Source of the DNA: an uncultured Clostridium sp. | GTDB lineage: Bacteria; Bacillota; Clostridia; TANB77; CAG-508 | Direction of reading: 5' to 3' | DNA length: 8,393 nucleotides | NCBI GenBank assembly: GCA_946498265.1 | Contig: CAMMNR010000076.1 | Coordinates: forward strand, 1 to 8,393 | In this document: positions 1-4,694 of the stretch, one piece after another | How the letters are laid out: every line of letters starts with the position of its first letter | How positions within the stretch are numbered: the first letter of the stretch is position 1 | Notes under the pieces: generated by a model | Database searches by the model: none | Told to the model about the DNA's origin: nothing | The model's input: only the letters and a program-made list of their open reading frames with translations | Position numbers and translations under genes: made by a program

Positions 1-127
1 ATATTTTTTCAAATTTATTCATTCGAGCCATAGCGAGGTACGAGCTATTTAGTACTATTGTTATGACAAGAGCTATTAATGTGATACCTTTTCTGTTGTT
101 TTTTAATTTAAGATTTAATTTTTTCAT
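1..127 (-). CDS. Protein with prepilin-like N-terminus (partial, runs off left edge)
   Basis: An open frame of 42 codons runs leftward from ATG at 127 and is still open at the edge. The N-terminus is lysine-rich, followed by KGITLIALVITIV, which matches the class III (type IV prepilin-like) leader common in Clostridia: cleavage would fall after the Gly, and the hydrophobic stretch would be the pilin helix. The hydrophobic run stops unusually early, after about 12 residues, and continues as polar LNSSYLAMARMNKFEK instead of the usual ILLILAG-type continuation. The start at 127 is preferred over the in-frame ATG at 136 because AAAGGA (137-142) lies 9 bases before it. It could be a pseudopilin, or a fragment left by recombination in the leader; the rest is needed to tell. 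Confidence 0.45.
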   Translation of the reverse strand, partial: MKKLNLKLKNNRKGITLIALVITIVLNSSYLAMARMNKFEKI

Positions 128-167
128 AAATTTCATTCCTTTCTTTTTCTTTTGATTTCTCAAAATT

Positions 168-196
168 ATATTATCATAAATGAAATTACTTTGCAA
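168..196 (-). promoter_or_regulatory. Candidate SigA promoter for the prepilin-like gene
   Basis: On the minus strand TTGCAA (191-196) is followed after 17 bases by TAATAT (168-173), which would give a leader of about 35 bases before the ATG at 127. The -10 match is only moderate. The -35 box lies inside one arm of the inverted repeat 189-199/238-248, so a protein bound there could affect it. Confidence 0.35.
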
Positions 197-248
197 GTAA
201 AAATGGGTGCATATTTTAAAAGATTTGTATTATAAAATACTTGCAAAG
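189..248. repeat. Perfect 11-bp inverted repeat before the RHH gene
   Basis: CTTTGCAAGTA at 189-199 is the exact reverse complement of TACTTGCAAAG at 238-248, separated by 38 bases. The right arm runs into the Shine-Dalgarno sequence of the RHH gene (AAAGGAGG, 245-252), and the left arm covers the -35 box of the divergent gene. RHH repressors commonly bind inverted or tandem half-sites at their own promoters, so this is a plausible autoregulatory operator. It could alternatively fold in RNA and mask the ribosome site. Confidence 0.45.
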
Positions 249-259
249 GAGGTAAGTTC

Positions 260-460
260 ATGAATAAATTGAAAATACCAGAAAATCATAGTGGAGTTAG
301 TAAAACTCTTAGATTACCAGAAAATATAGTAGAAGATATACAAAATCTTGCTAACCTTAAAAATTTATCATTTAATAAAGTTGTAATATCTCTACTTGAA
401 TTTAGTTTAAATAACTTGGATGAAGAAGATAAAAAAGAATTAGAAAAATTACAAAACTAA
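260..460 (+). CDS. Small ribbon-helix-helix (Arc/CopG-like) DNA-binding protein
   Basis: A 66-residue protein. Residues about 14-20 (SKTLRLP) look like the DNA-contacting beta strand, followed by two amphipathic helices (about 21-35 and 37-53), which is the Arc/MetJ/CopG ribbon-helix-helix pattern. An acidic and basic tail (EEDKKELEKLQN) follows. Proteins of this type act as dimers that bind operator DNA and are frequent on plasmids and integrative elements, as copy-number, partition, relaxosome or antitoxin regulators. The start is well supported: AAAGGAGG at 245-252 with 7 bases to the ATG. No toxin-like gene follows in the same direction; the next gene is convergent. A role in controlling the element is likely, but the specific target is not known. 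Confidence 0.7.
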   Translation: MNKLKIPENHSGVSKTLRLPENIVEDIQNLANLKNLSFNKVVISLLEFSLNNLDEEDKKELEKLQN

Positions 461-467
461 TTTATTT

Positions 468-493
468 AAAGATAGATGTATGTCTATCTTTTT
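468..493. terminator. Bidirectional intrinsic terminator between convergent genes
   Basis: AAAGATAGA (468-476) pairs with TCTATCTTT (483-491) around a 6-base loop. T residues follow on the plus side and AAA/TTT-rich sequence on the other side. It serves the RHH gene and the convergent 91-residue gene, whose TAG stop (484-486) lies inside the hairpin. Confidence 0.65.
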
Positions 494-759
494 AAAGTAA
501 ATGTAATTATTGTATCATTATCTAGATATAATAATATTTTATCTTTTTCATTTTTAATTTTATAAATTTGATTTAAGTTGATTTTTATATAAACATTAGA
601 GTCTTTATCTTCTACATTTAAAATATCATTTTTAACAAAATAGGTTAAAGTTTCAATGCAATAGGTACTTTCTAAAAATCCACTTTGTTTTACTATTATA
701 CTTTTTTCAATAAAGTTACTTAAAATTTTTTCTAATTGGTTATTTATATTATTATTCAT
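484..759 (-). CDS. Hypothetical protein, 91 residues, element cargo
   Basis: I do not recognise this family. The protein is soluble, with no signal or membrane segment. The N-terminal half (residues 1-45) looks helical, and the C-terminal half alternates hydrophobic and polar residues, as in a small beta-sheet domain (VYIKINLNQIYKIKN, ILLYLDNDTIITFTL). The start is supported by GGAG about 7 bases upstream of the ATG at 759. A possible -10 box TATAAT lies on the minus strand at 818-823 but has no good -35. The gene is convergent with the RHH gene, sharing its terminator, and divergent from the XRE gene. The position between two regulators suggests element maintenance, but this is only context. 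Confidence 0.6.
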   Translation of the reverse strand: MNNNINNQLEKILSNFIEKSIIVKQSGFLESTYCIETLTYFVKNDILNVEDKDSNVYIKINLNQIYKIKNEKDKILLYLDNDTIITFTLKR

Positions 760-871
760 AAACTATCTCCATTCTAATAAAATTAATATAATATTATTTT
801 TACAATTTTTATTTTTTATTATACTATATTTATATATTTTAATAAAAATTGTTAAGATGGAGAAAATACAT

Positions 872-900
872 TTAAAAGTGTTAACACTTACAAATATAAC
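872..900 (+). promoter_or_regulatory. Candidate promoter for the XRE regulator
   Basis: TTAAAA (872-877) is followed after 17 bases by TATAAC (895-900), giving a start near 907 and a leader of about 50 bases. The -35 is weak. What makes it attractive is that a 14-bp perfect palindrome fills most of the spacer. Confidence 0.4.
876..889. promoter_or_regulatory. 14-bp palindromic operator candidate
   Basis: AAGTGTTAACACTT is a perfect palindrome between the candidate -35 and -10 boxes upstream of the XRE gene. XRE/Cro-CI type proteins bind such dyads as dimers, so autorepression is likely. The site also sits in the shared upstream region of the leftward 91-residue gene and might influence it. 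Confidence 0.5.
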
Positions 901-959
901 ATAGAAAAATAATAAAATCAATACATATATTATAAAAAACTAGAATAGGAGATAGATAT

Positions 960-1220
960 ATGTCATTGATTGTAAAATTTAATGGAAATATGAATGTAAT
1001 AGGAAGATTACTAAAAGAATATAGAGTAAAACAAAATATTTCTTATGAACAATTAGCTAGTAAACTTGAATTAATGGGAATTAGTATTCACAAACAAAGT
1101 ATATATGATATTGAAAATAATAAAAGAACAGTTAAAGATTATGAGTTATTTGGTATAGCATATGTTTTAGGAATAGATGTTAATGATTTATTAGAAGATA
1201 TAAAGAAAGAATATAAATAA
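960..1220 (+). CDS. XRE-family helix-turn-helix transcriptional regulator
   Basis: An 86-residue single-domain protein. Residues about 12-80 form the Cro/CI-type domain: IGRLLKEYRVKQNISYEQLASKL is helices 1-2, then a stretch around KQSIYDIENNKRTVKDYELFGIAYVLGID where helix 3 (recognition) and helix 4 fall, ending with the typical DVNDLLED tail. There is no effector or protease domain, so it is probably a simple dimeric repressor of the element. AGGAG at 947-951 and about 8 bases of spacing favour the start at 960; an internal ATG at 990 has a poorer ribosome site. A palindromic operator lies just upstream. It is convergent with the relaxase gene and shares a terminator with it. Confidence 0.85.
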   Translation: MSLIVKFNGNMNVIGRLLKEYRVKQNISYEQLASKLELMGISIHKQSIYDIENNKRTVKDYELFGIAYVLGIDVNDLLEDIKKEYK

Positions 1221-1225
1221 ATTTT

Positions 1226-1253
1226 AAAGGCAAACAAAATTATTTGCCTTTTT
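1226..1253. terminator. Bidirectional terminator between XRE and mobV genes
   Basis: AAAGGCAAA (1226-1234) pairs with TTTGCCTTT (1243-1251) around an 8-base loop, followed by more T on the plus strand. The last codons and the TAA of the leftward relaxase (1240-1242) lie within the hairpin, so it is used from both sides. Confidence 0.75.
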
Positions 1254-2214
1254 CAAATTTTTTATTATCAAAGTGTTTTACAAAATTATCTACCAAATTT
1301 TTTAAAGTGTTTTTTGAAAAATCAAATAAGATACTAACATATTCAAAAGTTTTATCAATATAGTCTTTTAATCTGTAATTTTCTTTTTTTAATTCTTGAT
1401 TTTCATACTTTAAATTAGTATTTTCATTTTGTAGTTTTTCTATTTTCTGTATTGCAGTATATGATTTACTTAGTTGCAATTTTAATTTATTATTATATTT
1501 AATTAATTCTTTATTTTGTTGTAATATTAAAGATTTATCATTAGTATTTATAGGTTGTACTTGATTATTTGCTAATTCATATTTTATATTATCAAAATTA
1601 GTTATCTGTTTTAGGGTTTTGGTATCTATATGTTTTGTTCCTTTTGACTTTCCTCTTTCTAAATCAAAACCATTATCTGAAATATATTTATAGAAATTAT
1701 CTTGTAATTGTCTATAACTATCTTTACCTTTCCAATATTCAGAACAAGCAATTTTATCTATTTGTTTTCCTGTATTTTTATCTAGTTTATGTACTACAGG
1801 AACAAATACTAAATGGAGATGAGGAGTGGTTTCATCCATATGTACTTTTGCAGATAGAATATATTTTTCTCCTAAGTTTTTATAACTTGCTACAAAATTG
1901 TAGGCAGTTTGAAAATATCTTTTTGTTTCTTTTTCTCCAATATTTTCAAAAAATTCTTTATCAGAAGTAATAATTAATTCACAAGCTACATTAGTTGTTT
2001 TTATAATTCTTCCTTGTAAGTTGTTTTCTTTTTGTAATATCTTAATAGCATTTAAGTAAGTAGTATTACATTGTTTTATTGAATAGTTTTTTATAGAATT
2101 ATTTTTATTAATATCTTTATTTGAATAATTAGTATTTTTTCTTTCGTTATGTTTATATAGTCCTGCTAAATTTTCTTTTTTGTAATTAGCATTTCTAATA
2201 ATTGCATAACTCAT
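1240..2214 (-). CDS. MobV-family plasmid mobilization relaxase (Mob_Pre)
   Basis: The 324-residue protein starts MSYAIIRNANYKKENL, as MobV/Pre proteins do. The conserved N-terminal motif HNERKNTNYSNKDIN is at 22-36, and the metal-binding histidine motif HMDETTPHLHLVFVPV is at 125-140. Residues about 226-290 are a leucine/lysine/glutamate coiled coil typical of the C-terminal half. Relaxases of this family nick one strand at oriT and stay attached to the 5' end, so a conjugative helper can move the element. I chose ATG at 2214: AGGA lies 10 bases upstream and homologues begin at this Met; a TTG two codons earlier (2220) is possible. Family members are often longer (400 or more residues), so this is a compact version. 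No coupling protein or T4SS gene is nearby, so the element would be mobilizable rather than self-transmissible. Confidence 0.9.
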   Translation of the reverse strand: MSYAIIRNANYKKENLAGLYKHNERKNTNYSNKDINKNNSIKNYSIKQCNTTYLNAIKILQKENNLQGRIIKTTNVACELIITSDKEFFENIGEKETKRYFQTAYNFVASYKNLGEKYILSAKVHMDETTPHLHLVFVPVVHKLDKNTGKQIDKIACSEYWKGKDSYRQLQDNFYKYISDNGFDLERGKSKGTKHIDTKTLKQITNFDNIKYELANNQVQPINTNDKSLILQQNKELIKYNNKLKLQLSKSYTAIQKIEKLQNENTNLKYENQELKKENYRLKDYIDKTFEYVSILFDFSKNTLKNLVDNFVKHFDNKKFEKGK

Positions 2215-2241
2215 TGGCAATATTTCCTTTTCTTTTTAGCT

Positions 2242-2255
2242 AGTCTTCGAAGACT
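2242..2255. repeat. Perfect 14-bp palindrome in the mobV leader
   Basis: AGTCTTCGAAGACT lies 28 bases upstream of the relaxase start. It could be an operator for self-control by the relaxase or an RHH protein, or a hairpin in the mRNA leader. No tail of T follows, so it is not a terminator. Confidence 0.5.
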
Positions 2256-2270
2256 TACTTAAATTAAAAT

Positions 2271-2279
2271 ACCTCCTTT
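2271..2279 (-). promoter_or_regulatory. Strong Shine-Dalgarno sequence with no matching ORF
   Basis: On the minus strand AAAGGAGGT is a near-perfect ribosome site, but no ATG, GTG or TTG start follows at the right distance; the downstream bases give an immediate in-frame stop. It precedes the weaker AAAGGA used by mobV by about 40 bases. It may be a relic of a lost small gene or a ribosome standby site. Confidence 0.4.
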
Positions 2280-2287
2280 GATTTTTC

Positions 2288-2315
2288 TTTATAAAACTTT
2301 TTTTCAAGTTTCTAA
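2288..2315 (-). promoter_or_regulatory. Weak candidate promoter for mobV
   Basis: On the minus strand TTAGAA (2310-2315) and TATAAA (2288-2293) are separated by 16 bases, reading toward mobV with a leader of about 65 bases. The boxes overlap the hairpin cluster, which would fit relaxase autoregulation. The match is modest. Confidence 0.3.
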
Positions 2316-2373
2316 CATACTAGAAGCTCAGCAGAGCTTCTTCGTATGGTTAGGGAAAATTCTTTTCCCTAAC
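2294..2373. other. Hairpin cluster upstream of relaxase, candidate oriT
   Basis: Three inverted repeats are packed here. AAACTT (2294-2299) pairs with AAGTTT (2306-2311). A long one has CTAAC+ATAC (2312-2320) pairing with GTAT+GTTAG (2344-2353, one bulged G) around an inner AGAAGCTC-agca-GAGCTTCT (2322-2341). The third is GTTAGGGAAAA (2349-2359) with TTTTCCCTAAC (2363-2373). The segment GTTAG (2349-2353) is shared by the last two, so they exclude each other. MobV origins of transfer lie just upstream of the mob gene and contain inverted repeats, so an oriT is the favoured reading. I do not recognise the pMV158-type nick sequence. CCCTTTTTT (2377-2385) after the last hairpin also allows a rightward terminator. 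Confidence 0.4.
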
Positions 2374-2415
2374 AACCCTTTTTTGATGTAGAGTAAAATT
2401 TTAGCAATAATATCC

Positions 2416-2444
2416 TTGTATAAATTGTTTAAGTAAGGTATAAT
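2416..2444 (+). promoter_or_regulatory. SigA-type promoter with no gene downstream
   Basis: TTGTAT (2416-2421), a 17-base spacer and a consensus TATAAT (2439-2444) read rightward into the repeats and the att site. No credible ORF follows before the leftward tmcAL gene. In an excised circular form this promoter would read across the joined att site into the left end of the element, so it may drive genes only after excision. A small RNA is the other option. Confidence 0.5.
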
Positions 2445-2461
2445 ATTATTGTTAAATAATT

Positions 2462-2552
2462 TTTTAAAATTTGAGTGTCACTTTTAAAATTTGAGTGAAT
2501 TTCTGTACTTTTTTGAGTGATTAATCATATTTTGTCAACATTTTTGTCAACA
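2462..2552. repeat. Two sets of short direct repeats next to the att site
   Basis: TTTTAAAATTTGAGTG occurs at 2462-2477 and 2482-2497 (20-base period), with a partial TTTGAGTGA at 2512-2520. Then TTTTGTCAACA occurs at 2530-2540 and 2542-2552 (12-base period). Tyrosine integrases bind short arm-type direct repeats on each side of their attachment core, and the position within 30-120 bases of the tmRNA-like end fits that. Replication iterons are an alternative, but no Rep gene is visible. Confidence 0.5.
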
Positions 2553-2579
2553 AAAGTGCAAAAAACGTTGATATATAGG

Positions 2580-2603
2580 GGTGGACTTTTGCCATCTCCA
2601 CCA
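2580..2603 (+). other. Putative attachment site: copy of the tmRNA (ssrA) 3' end
   Basis: GACTTTTGCCATCTCCACCA (2584-2603) has the form of a tmRNA 3' end: a T-stem 3' strand (TTTTGC), acceptor strand CATCTCC, A, and encoded CCA. The bases before it are not a tmRNA body; for example there is no TTCGA T-loop. So this is an orphan copy, as left at the far side of an element integrated in the ssrA 3' end. GGTGGA (2580-2585) and TCCACC (2597-2602) form an inverted repeat around 11 bases, like the core binding sites of a tyrosine recombinase. The match to tmRNA is from memory of family ends, not from a search. Confidence 0.6.
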
Positions 2604-2608
2604 ATGAT

Positions 2609-2661
2609 CCCTTATATGAACACTGTCTACTATGTTGGTAGATTTGCTGTGAATATAAGGG
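2609..2661. repeat. 9-bp inverted repeat right of the att site
   Basis: CCCTTATAT (2609-2617) pairs with ATATAAGGG (2653-2661); inside, TCTAC and GTAGA can pair further. It is not followed by a T run on either strand, so it is a poor intrinsic terminator. It may be the natural structure downstream of ssrA or a protein site. Confidence 0.4.
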
Positions 2662-2695
2662 AAAAGTTTGCTAAAATATATAAATAGTTAAGAAA

Positions 2696-2727
2696 TTTAC
2701 TCAGACCACAACAAGTTTCTGAGTAAA
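2696..2727 (-). terminator. Possible terminator overlapping the tmcAL stop
   Basis: TTTACTCAGA (2696-2705) is the reverse complement of TCTGAGTAAA (2718-2727), giving a 10-bp stem and 12-base loop that includes the tmcAL stop codon. On the minus strand the stem is followed by TTTCTTAACTATTTATA, which is T-rich but not a clean T run. Confidence 0.35.
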
Positions 2728-3933
2728 ATCCAAATTACTCCAAGAATCATACTCATAACCAATAGAATAAACATTAGTAGCCCAAATATCTTTATCAAGC
2801 ATAAGTTTCAAACTCTTATTAGAATTAGTATCAACAAACTTTTTAACAGAAGTAACAATATTAAGTTTAGGGTTAGCTTTTGCAACTTCTGAAATCAAAT
2901 ATTTACCACGTTCATTAAAGCCCAAAACTCTAACATAAGGTAAACACTTTTTAGAAATAGAAATATCTTTTTTTGTAACACCCAATAAAGAATACAATAA
3001 AATACGTTGTAATCTGGTAGAAGTATATCTTTTAGATTTAATAATATTTAAAAATTCAACAATACTATTGCAAGAATTTGTAGCATTTTTTATTGCAAAT
3101 TCTAAACCTTCAGAAACATCAGCTAACTGAGCAATTTCACTAACACTCATTTTTCTCAAATTATATATTATTTCTTTCTCAAAAATTGTAATATCAGGAA
3201 CAGTATGTCCAACTTTTATATTATCCATTAAAACAGAGTAACTGCTATCTGGTAACAATTTTTGTAAAATATCAAATCCTTTATTTTTAATAATATTTCT
3301 AATAGCAGTAGCACTCGCAATGTTTCCAGAAAAAGAAGTGTCATTATATTCAGATGCAAACCTAGGAATAGCTATAGGAGTGATATTACTATTAAACTTT
3401 TTCAAAGCCTTTAAATATTCAATTCCCAAAATATTATTAGGAGAAGAAATTACATTTGTAAGCTGTCTAATATTATTTAAATACATCATTAGGGCATTAT
3501 CACGAGCTTTAGGATAAGATACTCCTTTACTCAACTCATGAGCTAAAAGCCCCTTATATTCTTTAGGTTCGTTATATAGAACTTCAGCAATCTTATCCAA
3601 AATACTAATATCTGAAGTTTCAGCACCAAATGAGATATAATCAACAACTTTTAAGGAATCTAATATTTTAATTGCACCTTCAGCAAAATTTTCGGCACTA
3701 GAAATTGAATAAAGCAATGGTAATTCAATAACAACATCAATGCGATTATTAAGAGCAATTTTAGTTTTAGACCATTTATCAATAATAGAAGTATTACCAC
3801 GTTGAGTAAAATTACCAGACATAACAGCAACCGTATAATTAGAACCTGTAGCTTTTTTAGATTCTTCTAAATGATATAAATGTCCATTATGGAATGGATT
3901 ATATTCTGCAATAACACCTAAAACTTTTCCCAT
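2701..3933 (-). CDS. tmcAL: tRNA(Met) cytidine acetate ligase (TmcAL, YlbM)
   Basis: This is a full-length 410-residue member of the TmcAL family, which uses acetate and ATP to form N4-acetylcytidine at the wobble base of elongator tRNA(Met) in Bacillus. The N-terminus has the nucleotidyltransferase-type ATP site: VIAEYNPFHNGHLYHL at 7-22 with the HNGH signature, then MSGNFTQRG at 38-46 and SFGAE at 101-105. SPNNILGIEYLKAL and ASATAIRNI in the middle are also family hallmarks, and the C-terminal third is the tRNA-binding part. AGGAGG lies 10 bases upstream of the ATG. The gene has its own promoter and is divergent from rnhA. It is the first chromosomal gene to the right of the putative att site. 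Confidence 0.9.
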   Translation of the reverse strand: MGKVLGVIAEYNPFHNGHLYHLEESKKATGSNYTVAVMSGNFTQRGNTSIIDKWSKTKIALNNRIDVVIELPLLYSISSAENFAEGAIKILDSLKVVDYISFGAETSDISILDKIAEVLYNEPKEYKGLLAHELSKGVSYPKARDNALMMYLNNIRQLTNVISSPNNILGIEYLKALKKFNSNITPIAIPRFASEYNDTSFSGNIASATAIRNIIKNKGFDILQKLLPDSSYSVLMDNIKVGHTVPDITIFEKEIIYNLRKMSVSEIAQLADVSEGLEFAIKNATNSCNSIVEFLNIIKSKRYTSTRLQRILLYSLLGVTKKDISISKKCLPYVRVLGFNERGKYLISEVAKANPKLNIVTSVKKFVDTNSNKSLKLMLDKDIWATNVYSIGYEYDSWSNLDFTQKLVVV

Positions 3934-3998
3934 TATTAGATATCCTCCTTTTTTTCATACTAATATTTACTTTTTAAACAAATAAATGATATAATCCA

Positions 3999-4027
3999 AT
4001 TATAGAATATTTTTGCGATTTTTACAA
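3999..4027 (-). promoter_or_regulatory. SigA promoter for tmcAL
   Basis: On the minus strand TTGTAA (4022-4027), exactly 17 bases, and a consensus TATAAT (3999-4004). It would start transcription near 3992, about 60 bases upstream of the ATG. Confidence 0.6.
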
Positions 4028-4089
4028 TATAGAACTATTTAAATTTGTAGCAAAAGTTTAAAATATAAATTGAAAAAGTGAGGTTGAAA

Positions 4090-4524
4090 ATGGAAAAGGT
4101 TACAATATATACAGATGGAGCATGTTCTGGAAACCCTGGACCTGGTGGATGGGGAGCAATATTAATGTATAAAGAAAATAAAAAGGAAATTTCAGGAGGA
4201 AAAAAGGACACAACTAATAATGTGATGGAAATCACAGCTGTAATAGAAGGATTAAAACTATTAAAATATCCATGCGAAGTTGATTTATATAGTGATAGTG
4301 CATATGTTGTTAATTGTTTTAATCAAGGTTGGATATATAATTGGCAAAAAAATAATTGGAAAACAGCAAATAAAGAACCAGTAAAAAACAAAGAATTATG
4401 GGAAGAATTGTATGGCTTAACAAAAATACATAAAGTGAATTTTATAAAAGTAAAAGGTCATAGTGATAATGAATTCAATAATAGATGTGATGAATTAGCA
4501 AGACAAGCAATAAAAGAATTATAA
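4090..4524 (+). CDS. rnhA: Ribonuclease HI
   Basis: A 144-residue enzyme that cuts the RNA strand of RNA-DNA hybrids, removing R-loops and primers in the cytoplasm. All active-site residues are visible: D9 in YTDGACSGNPGPGGWG, E47 in NNVMEITAVIEGL, D69 in LYSDSAYV, H124 in VKGHSDNEFNNRCDELA and D134. The W81/W85/W90 region is the basic-protrusion handle of the long E. coli-type enzymes. I chose ATG at 4090 because GAGG (4080-4083) lies 6 bases upstream; an in-frame GTG at 4078 would overlap that site. The gene is divergent from tmcAL and monocistronic, or the first gene of the rightward run; a new promoter follows it. Confidence 0.95.
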   Translation: MEKVTIYTDGACSGNPGPGGWGAILMYKENKKEISGGKKDTTNNVMEITAVIEGLKLLKYPCEVDLYSDSAYVVNCFNQGWIYNWQKNNWKTANKEPVKNKELWEELYGLTKIHKVNFIKVKGHSDNEFNNRCDELARQAIKEL

Positions 4525-4556
4525 TTATTACATTTATATGACATAAACCAAAAACA

Positions 4557-4585
4557 TTGAAAAAAAAATTTTTTTAATTTATAAT
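4557..4585 (+). promoter_or_regulatory. SigA promoter for the HD-GYP-like gene
   Basis: TTGAAA (4557-4562), a 17-base spacer made almost entirely of an A tract followed by a T tract, and TATAAT (4580-4585). The A/T tract probably makes the spacer curved. Start near 4592. Confidence 0.6.
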
Positions 4586-4591
4586 AAAATT

Positions 4592-4694
4592 GTATGACAT
4601 ATGCAACAAAAAAATGTTGTAAAATAATTACAATTTTAATGAGTTAAAATTCATTTAAATAAAACAAAGTCACATCAGAATAAGGAGGAAAAAT
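4592..4694 (+). other. 100-base leader with two weak hairpins
   Basis: The leader of the HD-GYP-like gene has GCAACA/TGTTGT (4603-4608 with 4615-4620) and AATTTTAA-tgag-TTAAAATT (4632-4651). Both are AT-rich and low in stability. TATGACATA occurs at 4537-4545 and again at 4593-4601. No known riboswitch pattern was recognised. AAGGAGG (4682-4688) serves the gene. Confidence 0.3.

Larger units (their letters stand above)
1..2603. mobile_element. Right-hand part of an integrated mobilizable element (partial)
   Basis: Several observations together suggest a mobilizable element whose right boundary is a tmRNA-3'-end copy at 2584-2603. There is a MobV relaxase, two small DNA-binding regulators (RHH and XRE types), an unknown cargo protein, a hairpin cluster upstream of the relaxase, and direct repeats next to the putative att site. 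To the right only housekeeping genes follow. The left end, and any integrase, replication or excision gene, are not in the window. The relaxase, the regulators and the tmRNA-like sequence are seen or recognised by family; their belonging to one element is inference. The left boundary could also lie inside the window, for example near the prepilin-like gene, but no second tmRNA-like sequence was seen. Confidence 0.55.

Noticed and set aside
260..759. Toxin-antitoxin pair made of the RHH protein and the 91-residue protein
   Set aside because: The genes are convergent with a terminator between them, not an operon, and the second protein does not resemble a known toxin.
2462..2520. CRISPR-like repeat array
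   Set aside because: There are only two full copies with a 4-base gap, no spacer-sized intervals and no cas gene.
2530..2552. Leftward promoter using the TTGACA boxes in the TTTTGTCAACA repeats
   Set aside because: The only decent -10 (TATGAT) lies at 15 bases from one box and too close to the other. The boxes are better explained as repeats.
2604..2687. A 27-codon rightward frame starting directly after the CCA of the tmRNA-like sequence
   Set aside because: It has no Shine-Dalgarno site, overlaps the inverted repeat 2609-2661 and resembles no protein I know. It is probably chance.
4563..4579. Poly-A/poly-T dyad after rnhA as a terminator
   Set aside because: It has no G-C pairs and forms the spacer of a well-matched promoter, so the promoter reading is preferred.
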